Origin: Calocera cornea HHB12733
Taxonomy: Eukaryota > Basidiomycota > Dacrymycetes > Dacrymycetales > Dacrymycetaceae
Direction: 5' to 3'
DNA length: 64,000 nt
Assembly: GCA_001632435.1 (NCBI GenBank)
Contig: KV423920.1
Location: forward strand, 248,001-312,000
How positions within the stretch are numbered: position 1 is the first letter of the stretch; every line of letters begins with the position of its first letter. Both the position numbers and the translations under genes were made by a program. Below, one piece after another: positions 47,253-59,547 of the stretch. Under the pieces are notes generated by a model. It saw only the letters and a program-made list of their open reading frames with translations. It was not told the DNA's origin and did no database searches.

Positions 47253-49227
47253 TTACATCTTGTCGTCGTCATTGATGTACTTCGCCCGCAGCTCACTGTC
47301 CGCCTCCTCCGCCTCGTGCTTCATGATCTGCACAAATTCCGGTCCGCGAGGGGTGATGCTGCACTGGAACGGGCGCGGGCGCGTGTTGAAGCCATCGGTA
47401 TACGCGAACTATCCGCTGCCGTCAGCACCCTTCCAAACACGATCGCGGGGAACGTACGATGTCCACATCGATGTCCTTTCCATTCGCGTCCTTCGCCTTG
47501 GAGACATTGAACCCCCACAAGAAACGGGCGATAGTCATAAACAGTGAATTGAGCGCGAGCCCTTCGCCTGGACAAACACGACGACCCCAGCCGAATGCCG
47601 AGTGACCAGCGGGGTGCGGATACTCAGGGCGATTCGGGTCCAGGTACCGGTCGGGGTAGAAGTGGTGAGGGTTGGGGAAATACTGCTCGTTAAGGTGGAT
47701 GCCCCAGAGATTGCCGAGGATTCTATGAAAATGCAAGTGGCGTTTAGTATATGTGTGGATTTATCGTCCAAATAACATACGTAGAGCCCTTCGGGATGAG
47801 GTAGCCGTTGTAATAGTCATCCTGTGCAAAACGTTAGCATCATTGCTAACTCCGGAAGTGAGCCGACGTGCGGTGGTGTTTGCGTGCGGGGTGCCGCCGA
47901 GAACGGCCACGGGCCTCCACCTGAGCACTTCCTTCACGATGGCGTCGATATACGGGAGATCCTTCTCGTCCTCAAACGACGGGGTCCTGTCCCTGCCGAC
48001 AACCCTATCGAGCTCCTCATGCGCCTTGGGGATGAACTCATTTCCAAACGTTGTGCAAGCAAGTACAAAGCTGCAGAGCGTGCTGGCGGTGGTGTCGCTC
48101 CCCGCGCCAAACAGCGCCGAGGAGAGGAATGAGAACTCCATGTCTGTCATTGGGAACTCGGACCGCTTCTCCCACAGGTGCTTCGTGAAGCACTCGGGGG
48201 CTTCGCCCTTGTCCATCTTCGCTTTGACGGTGTCGGCCAGGCCGCCGAAGAAGGCGCGGCCTTGGACGCGGCGCTCGAGGATATGGCGCTTCCAGGGTGC
48301 GAGGAAGGCGGGGACCTTGGAGAGGATAGGGAACGTCTCCGCGAGGAACTTGCCGGGGCTGCTTGGGGTATCAGATACATTCCATATCGCATATATGAGG
48401 TTACATACACGTTGAGCATCGCGGCATGCTGCATAGCAGTAAGGACATTCTTGACCAGCGGGTCCTCAGGGGTGTCGACCCTCTTCCCATAATCTACGAG
48501 AACGACCTGCGCATGGCTCAGCACCCATTCCCCATTTCACAGTGCGTACGTACCACGCTAGTCGAGTACCGATCCAGATGCTTCTCGTACTTATCGGGCG
48601 TGCGCACCATATCCCAGACCATGCGCTTGCTCTCGAGTTCCTGGATCGGCTTGTAGTTCTGCAGGGCTTTGGTCATAAGCCCCATATGCAGCAGGCGGCG
48701 GTGCTTGCGCCACTTGTCACCGTAGGGCATCGTCAGGATTCTATTACACCGGTTAGAGTGCTGCAATGGAAGAGGGAGGAGGAGGCGCACCCGTCGTTGT
48801 TGGTTCCCAGCTCGCCCATGATGACCATCCTGGGCCTACTGGAGTAGATATTGCTCCTCTTCTCCATCAACTCGACCGCGATCACCGGATCGTTGATGAC
48901 GATGGTCGGCCTGCGCCCGATCCACACGGTCATGATCGGCCCGTACTGCTTGCCCCAGTCGGCGAACTTGATCCACGGCTTGGGCTTGATGATCTCTGCG
49001 GTGTTGCCCTGGGAATGAATAAAGGAGGTCAGTCATCGCCATGTTTCCATAGCAGGGCGTATGCATACCCAGAGCGGGTTGGGCCACGGCCCAGGGGGCA
49101 TGCGCCGGCGGATGTTCCAGTCATGGAGGAAGAATACGGCGATGGATAGCAGGAGAGCGAGGAGGAGGTTGGAGAGGGTGAAGAGCGGGTAGAAGGAGAG
49201 CGAGGAGAGCGAGGTAAGCGACGCCAT
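47253..49227 (-). CDS. Cytochrome P450 monooxygenase (E-class)
   Basis: About eight exons on the minus strand; exon 1 is 49227-49069. An N-terminal anchor helix (LLLALLLSIAVFFL) precedes the proline hinge PPGPWPNP. Later marks are WRKHRRLLHMG (helix C), AGSDTT (helix I oxygen pocket), KEVLRWRP (ExxR), and the heme loop FGWGRRVCPGEGLA with the ligand Cys. The protein ends KYINDDDKM. It is an ER-bound monooxygenase needing a P450 reductase; substrate unknown. The intron 47871-47822 lacks a GT donor and appears to use GC (gcacgt...cacag, 50 bases), which restores the expected HANTT/DDYYNGY junction. Exon 2/3 edges may be off by a base. Confidence 0.9.
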
Positions 49228-49380
49228 TGCTGCCGTTGAGCGTGCGGGTGCAGATATCGCCGACGCTTGAACGGTCTCTGGGGAGGACGGAGATACGCCG
49301 CGGACCAAAATGAGAGCAAGAGAGACGTCCAGGGCAAGAGCAGGCCGCCGTCCGAGCAGCCCGTCCCGTCGTGGCTCATC

Positions 49381-49386
49381 TATATA
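49381..49386 (-). promoter_or_regulatory. TATA box of the P450 gene
   Basis: AGTATATAG on the minus strand, about 155 bases before the ATG at 49227, in an otherwise GC-rich stretch. Confidence 0.45.
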
Positions 49387-49705
49387 CTCTGTGTTATGGC
49401 AGCAGGGCGCACAGAAGCAACGACGCGTGATCCGTTTACCCCGCGCCTGTCTCTTTGGTGCCGAGCATGGGCAGCGGGGTCCCCGCACAAGCATACACAC
49501 CCGCATCATCCTTCTTCCGTCGCTGTTCTTAGCAATCTTTCTGCACAGTACACGCCGTGACAAATTATCCGGCCGGAACGCGGCATTACGGCGTCTCTAG
49601 TTCAGTCATTCAATGTAGTGCTACAACATGATGTGATAAGAGCACAACAGGGCTGGGCCACTCAGGGCATCTACATATGCAAAGCGGGTGCCGGGTTCCG
49701 CGTCG

Positions 49706-52370
49706 TCAGTCTGTCGCGGCCAGCTGCCGCCAAGTCGGTTCTTCTGCAGCTCTATGCTCCTCCTGCATCTACAGCATAGTGTTAGTGCGTACTTGCATGG
49801 CACGATTAAGGAACCTACCCAGGGGACGTCATTCGGCCCATATCGCTTCGGCGGCTGTTCCCACGGGACGATCCTCTCCAGCTCCTTCTTGTCCCTGATC
49901 GGAAGGACGATCCCCATCTCGAAGTTCGATATCTGTTAAGATGGACCAAATCAGAATATATCCGCCAGTCCACGCGTATATCTCACATTCAGCTTCGGCG
50001 CCAATATCGATCCCCCGACGCTCCCCCACGCCGCCATGGTGAAGTTATGGCTCCCCATATAAATCCACGCCTCGGGCGCCTTCTCGGCGACATCGCCACT
50101 TTCGTCCTCAGTTGTGCTGCCCTCTTGCTCGGTCACGCTCTCGTCCTCGGTGTCGCTATCGAGCACGATCACTTCCACCTTCTCCTTGCCTTTGCCTTTG
50201 CCATTGGGGAGTGCCAGCGGAGTCGGGCGAGGAATCAGCAAAGCGCCGGTGCGGTAGGTGCCGACGATCATCTGCCCATCTGCCGTCAGCAACGCGTTAT
50301 CGGGCGTACATATCACCGCATCGACACTTACCTTGGTATGCATCAGAACCCGTCCGTCCTTGGCTTTCGCATTGTGGAATAGCTGCTTCGGTGCCCCAGC
50401 CTTGTTCCAGTACATCTTCCTGCAAAAGAAGGACCCACCACCCTCGAATGGCTATCAGCAATGAGGTTAATTCCAGACACCACCGCGCTCACATTCCGCC
50501 CAAATACCGACTCGTCCACTGTCTTCAAGGCTGGAAACAGGATCTTGACTGGTGGCCAAGGAAGCTTGGCGAGCCGTGCCTTCGGCGTATCGAGCCAGTC
50601 AATCGGGTCTATTCCGCAACAGGACTTGTAAACTTCGTTGAGGTACTGGGTCGTATAGTTTCCAACGGATGATCCCTAAGTCTCGTTAGCTGATCGCATC
50701 ATCTGGGGAGGACCGCCCTTACTTGGCACTCGATATTGAGCACCTTCCCCTTCTTGGGCGGGGCACCGATATCCCGAATAACCGCCGCCAACCGCGGATG
50801 CCCGTACATCCTCACATTATACCACCCCTCATAGTTCCCCGCCACGCTCGCAACAAGCCTCGCCTTGACCTTGCTCCAGTCCCACTTGTTCTGCAAGTCC
50901 TCAAGGGACTGCAGAGGAAGCTCGTGGTAGCCCGTGTTGACTAGGTTCAATAGGCCGGCGGGGACGTTGAGGGATTTGAGCACGCTCCAGAGGTAGGTCG
51001 GGAAGTCGTGTGATTGGGGATCTTCCGATGATGGGTCCGGGATAGATGGAAGGTCTTGAACGAAGACGGTCTGATGAATATGAGTCAACAACAAGGGATG
51101 AGAACAGAGGGGAAATACATTCTCAATGTCTCGCCAGTCGTAGTCTACCAGGTTCGCGGTAGGGAGAACGACTCGTAATCGGCCAGATTTGTAGAAAAGC
51201 TGACAAGTGTCAGCTTGTAGTTTTCGTGGTGGAGTAAACTGCACTTACGAGCATCAACTGGAGATGTCGATAATCAGAGCATGTTACGACAACAGAACCA
51301 AGAGGAAGAATGCCATACCTTGATATGCATCACACCTCTGGACTGCCATATTCGAGGGGTAACACGCAACCAGTCACCGATTCCCAGATGCTTGAGACCC
51401 GCATGTCCTCTTTGATCCGGATCGGGGTCAACTACCAAGAGCAGGGGTTTCTGTCCCATTGATTAGTATAAAGTACAGAGTATAATCATGCCGCACTCAC
51501 GCTAGTAGGCAAAAAGGTGGTGAGCCATGGGGTATCGGTACAGTAGGATGATAAGAGGACGAATTCGAGATCTGAAGTCTGCACAACACTTCAGACAGCG
51601 CGAACACATTACAATAATGGCGCATACAGGCGATACAATCTCGCGTATCCTGAATCTCGGTCGATTAGGGTCGGCTTCGACATGCGCATTTCCTGTTTGG
51701 CGTATCTCGCCATCCCAGAAGTAGCCGCCGGTCGGATCGACATTCGGTTTTTCCGCAACTTTTGGTAAGACATTCCGCTTGAATTCTGGTGAGCTCGCAG
51801 CGCTGGATGACTCCGGTGTTGGAGACGTAGTTCGTGGTCGTTTCGTACCATTCTGGTTTGCACGTTCCTCCAGATGCCGCTTCTGGCGCGCGAGACGCTC
51901 TTGCTCCATCTTCGCACGCTCGTTGAGGAAAGGTACTGTAGGACCTGGTTGTACAGCAGGAGCCGGCTGAGTAGAGTGCGATGGTGCCGATGTTCCAGAT
52001 TGACTCGGCCCCGGAGTCGCCACAAGAGAAACTGAGGGTGAGAGGGCACGAGGTGCAGCGGGAGCAGAGTCAGGCACAGTCAGAGCCGGAGCAGCAGCAG
52101 AACGTCCAAAACCAGCAGAAGTCTCTTTAGAAGCTTCCAATGCCAGAGCGAGCTCACGCTCAAACTGAGCCTCCTCGTCGCCTGACGCAGAGTTGTCGTC
52201 TGTTAAGTCGATAATGTCGATATTAGCATTTCGCTTTGCTCCAGCGCGCGCTCGTTCGCGCTCCGCTTCTGCAAGGCTGGCAGCTATCGCACTGCGTAAT
52301 CAAAGGTCAGGGGTGGTTACATGATCTGATAGAACTTCCATTACGCTTGAAGCTCTTCATCCTCATCCAT
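49706..52370 (-). CDS. TDP1: Tyrosyl-DNA phosphodiesterase 1 with N-terminal UIM motifs
   Basis: Multi-exon minus-strand gene; exon 1 is 52370-52345 (26 nt), exon 2 begins at 52291. TDP1 removes topoisomerase I peptides from DNA 3' ends in the nucleus. Both HKD-type catalytic motifs are seen: GVMHIK...LMLLFYKSGRLRVVLPTAN and HTK...MIVGTYRTG with WIYMGSHNFTMAAWG. The core also has REIVSPTSDLEFVLLSSY, PDQRGHAGLKHLGIGDWLR and GNYEGWYNVRMYG. The first 70 residues carry two ubiquitin-interacting-motif-like helices, DEELQAAIAASLAEAE and QFERELALALEASKE; a Ser/Pro-rich linker with a basic KRPR patch follows. An acidic insert (DSDTEDESVTEQEGS) interrupts the second motif between HTK and SHNF. Confidence 0.92.
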
Positions 52371-52775
52371 TCTTCGGGTTCGTTAGTAAGGGTCAGAGCG
52401 AGGGTTGCGATTAGGCTATCGCCTCGTGCAATGTTCCAGCCAGGGATCGACGCGTCCGCTGCTGTAAAGCCGTGCGCGCGGCCGGAAGCGAATGATGCGT
52501 CATCAGCACCAGAACTGGGCACAACAATGCCTGCCTCGTCTTGTATCCGATCTGCTCTGATGCGATAGCTTGTTCGTTTCAGACCTATCGCGGGAGTGTA
52601 CTGCCAGAAACAGATATAGCTCCAGGACCTGGAAGTCATGAATGACATTGACGGTACTGTGTAGGATTGCAGTGGCTTCGAGGGCGGATGGCGTCATGTG
52701 TGCCTACGGACAACATGGCGGTTCTGCTGTACAAATCTATTTGGACTATGGGGAAACCTTCATTCAAGGTCAGCC
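52371..52775. other. Intergenic upstream of TDP1
   Basis: 405 bases between the TDP1 start and the MGT-family gene's stop; nothing coding. Confidence 0.5.
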
Positions 52776-54517
52776 TCACAACATTGTTCGGGACCTATCA
52801 TAGAAGTAACCCGGTCGCCAGTCGTCCGACTCGATCCCTCCCATCGTGATGAATCTGTTCTCGAAATCGCGAGGCATGTAGAAGCCTGGCCCCTCCATCT
52901 CCATCAACAGCTGATACGTCGACCCGGAGTCACCACTGGTGACATGAATCAGTTCTCCCATCACGTCGTTGATAGTGTTAAATGAGGCATGGTACAGGCT
53001 TGGATGCCAAACATCCCAAGGCTCAGTGCCATCACCCTCTGACTGTGGGTCTTGTTCGGGCTGATCGTCCGGCTCAGCATCCGAAACATCGACATGCCGT
53101 GAACGTGACCATTCCGTCGGTTGATAGCTTTCAATCCGCATTCCCGGTAGTGTGATGTCGCGAAGCACTTCGGCGACCGCCACCCTACACTGGTGCGCCG
53201 TGCAACCTAGTGCAAGTAAGTCATCTGCGTCGAACAGATGCTGAGCAATCGCGATCCAGATCTCCGAAGGCAACAACTGATCGTCTCTGATTACCGAGAC
53301 GGTTGTGGGGAATAACACCAGATTCGATGGTCTTTGAATCATGAAGCTCAGGTCTGACCTGGCGGACAAGCGGGCAACAGCCGTGATGCCAGCTGTTATG
53401 GGAGACGTCGCATAGAGATCTGGGCGGAATGGCATGACCTGAGTGTGAGAGAAGGTGATGTCACTCTCCAATATTGACACCTGGACAATGACGACGTGCA
53501 AGAACGAGCAGAGTACGCCGAACACGGAGCCTCGCTTTGCGGGCTGCCCCTGTAGCACCCGAGAGACGTGTGCAATAACTGCTTGCAGTTGATCTTCTTG
53601 ATCCAAGCCAGTCGCCACGTATAGAAACATGTCGGATCGGTACCACGTAATAGAGAGTGCGTTCGGAATGCTAGATGAATGGGACATGGTCCAGACGAAG
53701 ACCTGATGCGACAGTGCGAAGGACATAACGTGGTGTACAGCCGAAATAACGGCAGGCGGTAAAGATGTGCGTTCTGTGCGCTCCGATAGCCAAGGCATAG
53801 TGCGTGCGGCTCGACGGCTGATAAGGTATTGGCCCATGATCGCTCCGAGAAATGCTTCTCTTGCTCGCTCCCGGGATGTCAGAGACTGACTCTGACACAA
53901 CAGCTCGTGAATGGGACGAATCGCCTGCTCCCCCGCATGATCGCAATAATACTGCAAGTCTTCAGTCGCTGCAGGAACCATGGGTTGGCAGGGCGGAATA
54001 TAACGGTATTGGCTCGATATGCTGCGAGATGTTGCTTGATAGCCGTAAGAGTTGATTCCAATGCCCTGTAATATGAGATCTCTCGTAGGCGGCATGTTGT
54101 CCAGGTTAAAGACCGGTGCGAAGTTGATACACAACGCATTGTTATCGAAGTCATGCTCGTACACCCATTCCGGAACTTGTCGAGGTCTTCCACGTTGAAT
54201 AAAATACTCGAAAGATGAGCCTCCATGTCGATACCCCATTTCCTTCGTTTCGTCTGGCAACACGTGAGCGAAACAGCGAGACAGCGAAACCAAATGCCGG
54301 TTGAAGCTGTGATCCAACACTCACCAAGACCGAGGTCTATCAGCTGCTCCTCCAAGTAGTCCTGCCACCGCTTCGACCAATCTTTGAACTTGTTCGGATC
54401 GGCTGGAATCTCTCGTATAAAAATGATTCCACGGTGGGAAGGATATCCATCATCATGATAGTACTCGACAAAGTACCAGCCTCGATATCGCCGAGCCGTC
54501 CAGGCGCTTGTGCCCAT
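52776..54517 (-). CDS. Fungal 'MGT' family protein with internal F-box-like motif
   Basis: Two exons, 54517-54325 and 54253-52776; 556 residues. The N-terminus MGTSAWTARRYRGWYFVEYY with a following DDGYPS and IREIPADP.F..W...WQDYLEEQ is a pattern I recall from many fungal proteins of unknown function (MGT-x, Y-x-x-Y, YP). Next come GYRHGGSSFEYFIQRGRP and FDNNALCINFAPVFNLDNMPP. The middle 250 residues hold several hydrophobic helices but no clear membrane domain. At about residues 395-440, LPSEIWIAIAQHLFDADDLLALG fits an F-box core, an unusual internal position. The paralogue at 24899 is broken. Function unknown; a ubiquitin-ligase adaptor role is a guess from the F-box-like motif. Confidence 0.78.
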
Positions 54518-55435
54518 CGTCGAAATGAACTCACTCGCGTATGGCAGCGCATATCGGACAAAACCTATGTCACGGAGGCAATACCGTCCAATATCGTCCC
54601 ATACTGCCTGATACTGTAGGTACCGGCAAGTCTCGTACAATAACCGTCGGTATCTGTCAGTACACGTCAGTACCCGTGGGTATTGGATGGTATAGGACCA
54701 GTAGTCAGCTATGATGTGCCACATTATTCTTTGAAGCTAAATTGTTGCTGCTTGGGACCCCATTATACCTCTGCCTGCAGTACGTCCAGTTTAGTCTTAC
54801 TGAAATATAATATAAGTACTCTATTCCATAGATAAGAAAGATAGAGTACTGGTTGATGCTCTTAGTTAAAATGAGGACAACCCCTGACATGTCTTTGGGG
54901 TCCACATTGTTGGTCTGGGTCAGTATGGGTAGGTATGCTTCCGACTCCTTCACTATCAATCAGTCTGGCCAAGTATTTGTTGGTATAGAGCACAGTACCA
55001 TCAGGTACCTACAGGTCCTGACAGGTCTGGGTAAAATTCTATTGATATTTGCCTATACTATCTGTGTCAGGAGTCACCAAAACCAACCTCTCACAATATA
55101 GGATCTGGAACCAAGAAGGCACAAACCCCATCTTGACAGTCTCGAAACCATCTCGACAGAGCGTCCCTATTCTGCCCAAGGTAAGAGGTGCTTGCCCTAA
55201 ACTGACTGTACAGTTCCCCTCTCAAAGATACTTCTGGCCTTCTCGTATATAGTATCGACTTGTTCGTAGTTTCATTCTTAGATCTGATCTCTTAGGATCC
55301 TCTACAATACTTGTGTAGTTGAACTAGGCATTGCAATCTCAATTGAAACTTTGGAACCTCAGCAACCTCTTGATACTGTCAGATGAACTCTCACAATATC
55401 TGGTGCTCAGCTTTCCTCCACTGCCCACATATCAT

Positions 55436-55477
55436 CCCTTTTGCTCAACATCTCGTCCCTTTTGCTCAACATCTCGT
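55436..55477. repeat. Perfect 21 bp tandem duplication
   Basis: The 21-base unit beginning CCCTTTTGCTCAAC occurs twice back to back without mismatch at 55436-55456 and 55457-55477, in an AT-richer gene-free stretch. Confidence 0.9.
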
Positions 55478-55868
55478 CTCCTCCTCAATAGTCTTGGACC
55501 ACTTTTGCAGACAGCCTTGTGTCTAGTATTGTGTGCCCTGATACAACCAAGGTGTAAGTTGCCAAATGACAATAAGAGGGGAGGGAAGATAGAAAGTTGC
55601 CTTGGTGGAGCTGCTGTCACTGTAGGTGACCAAGAGTGACCAAGGGTGATGGATTATCAAAAATGAGTCTAATGGCTAGGACCTTTGGGGGTTCCTCAGA
55701 GATCAGCTCTGAGGGGTACAAGGGTCTAGCTAGGGGTATATATATACTAGGGGAAAAGGAAGCAAATGCTGTGGCTGACTGTACAGTTGTTTAGGGCCGC
55801 TTCCCCATCACCTCAAATGCCTGCTGTCCAAGGGCGACCTGCAATCCCCACTTACAAACCTTCTCCAT

Positions 55869-56363
55869 TTGGGAAATGGAACACCTTTGTGTCGCCTCTG
55901 GCGACCTATGATGCCTGAGTGTCGTCCGGTCCCATCGCCACTCGTCCATGGCGATTTCTGCCTTGAGGTCCTGAGGATCAGTGATCTCCCTTGCCTCGGC
56001 GTCTTAATCTATCGCGCCTGGCAAAATGGGGCGTCCCCTGACAGTTCCAGTGATTTCAATCTCCAATGCGTCACCAGCGCGGTGATAGTTTGTCGGCAAT
56101 GGGTTGTTCCAGCACGTATGCGACTGTACAGACATCCCACTCCGCTTTGGCACAAAGCGAACGGTCGACACGTTGCTCACCTGCCTCTCGATACTAGGCT
56201 AGAAAGGCCCCTCGATTGGAGGAAGAAGCTTTGCCAATATATCATGCTCCGTAAGCTTATTGAACGGGCGGATATGCCAAATTTCCCTTATATGCAACAA
56301 ACTCGGCTGCGCTCAAGATGGATCATGACTCGGACAGAAGTATTGTGCATCTTTTCCTTCTGA
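55869..56363 (+). other. Doubtful 164-codon ORF, possible F-box relic
   Basis: One uninterrupted ORF. It reads LPCLGVLIYRAWQNG and later VCRQWVVPARMRLYRHPTP, which resembles the second half of Agaricomycete F-box proteins (a VCR.W...AR..LYR pattern). The rest is not convincing and no leucine-rich continuation follows. It may be a decayed gene or chance. Confidence 0.3.
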
Positions 56364-56713
56364 AGAAGTACACCAAGATGCGGACAAATCACGAGTTCAT
56401 TGTTGTTATCCATGTCTGCTACTTAATACGGGTACAGCCAAACAACAAAGGAATATCGACTTGAGCTTCCAGAAAAACGGTTGTTGCTGTTGATACAAGC
56501 GTGAATACATCTATGCTTAATTGCGAAAGGAAAGGACCAAGAGCAAGGCGCTGCTAGCCCTGGTAAACCCCCGCGTTTCTTCTTTCTTCAGTTTCACTAC
56601 ATCTTCACGGTGGTACAACACCCTTGTTGGTGGTACAATAGCTTCATCTTCGGTTCTTCGGGGGATCTCAGCAGATATAGATCAGGCGGAAGCGTCCCGC
56701 CGGGGGTGATGTA

Positions 56714-59151
56714 TTACATCTCTTCTCCTTCATCTTCAATACAACCGGTGCGATGCTCGCGGCAGGTGAAACCGTCGTGCATCTCGCCCTGGCAAGCAGA
56801 GCATATGCGGACCTGGCAGTTCGGGCACTGAAGAACGTCGCCCTCGCTTCCAGAGCGGTATATGGTCCAGCAGTCGGGAGTCGGGCACCATGCAAAGTCG
56901 GTCGGATGCGACCGGATATGAGCCAGAAAAGCGGATTCTAAGAGAGCGTCAAACTCCGTCTCGTCGGGGACGGCACGTCGAATGAGTGAGAACGGTAGCA
57001 TCCCGGAGCAAGCCGTCGCGGGACAATTAAGTGGCAGGGCCGAGTCGAGGATATAGTTTCGTATGCAATCGTAACAGAATGTGTGCCCACAGGTCGAAGC
57101 ACCCAGGGCATTGTCGGAAACGGGACATGAACAAATATCACATTGGTCGGTTGGCGTGATCTCCGACCGGGTCATAAATATCGGCGCCAAGGGGGATAAC
57201 GCTGCGGCACCTTGGGCGGCAAGAGCAGCCTGCAGCTTCTCCCGGGCCAAGAGTGCGGCATCTTCAGCACCGTGGATAGTAATCGTTCTTCGTCGTTCGT
57301 CAAGCTGGATGAATGCGCCGGTGTCCTTCTCCACCTGCGCCATGAGTTCCTTGACTTCAGCAGAGGTGGTCCAGTTTCGCATCGAGGGGCTGTTACCCAG
57401 CCCCAAATGATGGCCAGCCAGCAGGCGGTCTATATGTTTCTTCGCGTGAACAATGTCGTCTCGGCTGGCGCCTTGAAGCCAAAGAGGCTCATCGCCGCAT
57501 ATCGACCTCCGAAGCCGGACATTGTCCCCCAAGATCTTTTCGATCTTCTCCAATTCGCCCTTGAAGCCGCACCATTGTCTCGGCAGAATGGTATACTTGG
57601 CGACATGGACTTGCTCGATCGTGAGAGCGCCTGCAGCCAAGAAGTCGGTGGGCTGGGCGTAGAGATCGTTTACAATGGCGTCCGTGGTCGCAGAGTCGTG
57701 ACAACGCGCATAGAGCAGGATCTGGGTGTCCGACGGGGAAGAAGGCAAGATATCAAAGGAATGCACGGTGCCGAAGTCGTCCACCTTCAACCGCAGGTTC
57801 TCAATAGCCTGGCTGACGTCGAAAGTCGGGTCGCCGAGGGTCACGCTGCTAGCCTTGGTGAACTTCTGCAGCTCTTCCTTGGTCGTATCGGCCGGCAAGC
57901 CGGAGATGGTTGCCGCAAAGTTTCCGCCGAAGGTGTTGCTCTTGGCAACGACCTTCCGTCCGCGGACGACCCGGCCATCAAGTCGGGACGATTCCTTTTG
58001 GGCCACGCGGGCCGAGGTATAAGTCACGTAGGCGGTACGGGTCGGCGCAGGGAAGGAGAGCAGAAGGGTTGGATGCCCGGTGTTTGATGTCGGGACGGTG
58101 CACGCGTTGGCGGGCAGGACGAGGTGCTCAACGACGAGGCCAGCACCGAGAGTCGCCGTCGCTTCCCCGCCGCGATCGGCCAGGAAGGTGCGGGTGATCG
58201 ACATCTCTTCCTCTACCTCCGGCTCCTCGGGAAGGACATCCGTTATCAAGGGCTTCTCCCCGTCCGAGGGGACGTCGTGCGGCATATCCTCCGAGCCGGG
58301 CGTCTCGGGCATGGGTCCATCCTCGCCCGTCTCGCTTGTCCCCGAGGATAGAGCAGGCGGGGAGGGAGAGGACTCGGACTCCTCGCCTTCGCCCTCTTCA
58401 GACGTCTCAGAGCCAGAGCGGAAGCGGCGTGACTGTGCGGGGCAATCAGATCGCTGAATGCAGCAAAGAAGGCGCATATACGCACCACGGGCGACAGCAG
58501 GCTCGAACCATCCTTGAGGATGAGACTCTCGAGCTGGACCAAGCTAAGACTCCTTGGGCGCGACCTGTCGGGTTTCGGCAAGACTTGCTCAAGCTCAAGC
58601 TCGGGCTCTTCATGCCGGAAGGGACAGCTGTCCTCCTTCTTGCACCGACCGGAGAGCCAGAACTTGCACGTTACGTTCATCTTTGTCCATCCATCCGGCC
58701 TTCCCGCACGGCCCCTCTCGAGGTCCTCGGGCGTGATGCCGGCCTCGAGCGCCGCGGGGTCGTGCAGGAACGTACATCGGTCGCCGCGGTTGCATTTCCC
58801 CGCGAGGTAGAAGGAGCAGAGCCTCGTGCGGTGCTGGAGCTCCTTGAGGGTCCGGTTGATCCCACGGGGGTCACCTACACCCTGTCCATGGGCGGCAGCG
58901 GCGCTGGTGGGTGGGTAGAGGGAGGGGAAGTAGTCGGCCGCGTTGAATAGAGAGAACGGGTTGGCGTCGTCGTGCGAGAATCGACACGCAGTGCCTTTGG
59001 TGCACCGTCCTTGGGCGTGGAAGACGCAGACGTTGCGCTTGTTGAATGTGGACTGGGTGGGGACGGGAAGGGGCGGGTAGAGCGTAAACGAGTGCTGCTG
59101 GTGCTGGTGCTGCTGGTGCGGGTTCGAGCCTGTTGTGGGGTCGGTGTGCAT
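56714..59151 (-). CDS. CCCH / RRM / KH / RING-IBR protein lacking RING2
   Basis: Two exons, 59151-58486 and 58432-56714; 794 residues. Three CCCH zinc fingers lie at about residues 40-60 (CVFHAQGRCTKGTACRFSH), 110-130 (CSFYLAGKCNRGDRCTFLH) and 163-182 (CKFWLSGRCKKEDSCPFRH). A Ser/Glu-rich linker follows, then an RRM-like segment (FAATISGLPADTTKEELQKF), a KH-like helix region (VEKDTGAFIQLDERRRTITI), a RING finger (CDICSCPVSDNALGASTCGHTFCYDCI) written here only in part as CDIC...CGHTFCYDCI, and an IBR (CPTPDC...CPNCQVRICSACQ). Related fungal proteins continue into RING2, which carries the catalytic Cys; this one stops at TCREHRTGCIEDEGEEM. RNA binding plus ubiquitin transfer is the family expectation; without RING2 ligase activity is doubtful. 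Confidence 0.85.
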
Positions 59152-59547
59152 AATCTGGCTGGACAGTGCGATGGTGGTGGTCGGGAGGAAGGAGTGGGGA
59201 GGGGGAAGGCAGGCGTTCGTGGAATGTGATGCCAGATAGTCGGGGGAGGACCGGGGGGGTTGTGATGCTGTGATGATGTGCGGTGCTCTTGACTAAGTCA
59301 CTCGCAGCTCGCTCGCAACGGGGAGTGCGGGAGCGGCGGGGCTAGGAGAGGAAGGCTCGACCAGACTCGGTGCGAATGTGAATACGTTCTCCTCCTTCTT
59401 TGTTGGAAAGAGGGGTTGGACTGAGTTTATGCAAGCGAGGCAGGAGACAATAAGGATAAGGACGGTGGGAGATGGGGAGATGGGGAGATGAAGAGCAGAT
59501 TGGGAAACGCAGTGCAGGCGAAGTCCGGTTGCACCTGCGGCCGAGGG

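Larger units (their letters stand above)
54518..56713. other. AT-richer, gene-poor stretch
   Basis: From about 54720 to 55860 the base composition shifts visibly towards A/T and ORFs become short on all frames. It holds the 21 bp tandem repeat at 55436, TATATATA at 55738-55747 and the doubtful ORF at 55869. A degenerate transposon is possible; no terminal repeats were found by eye. Confidence 0.45.
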
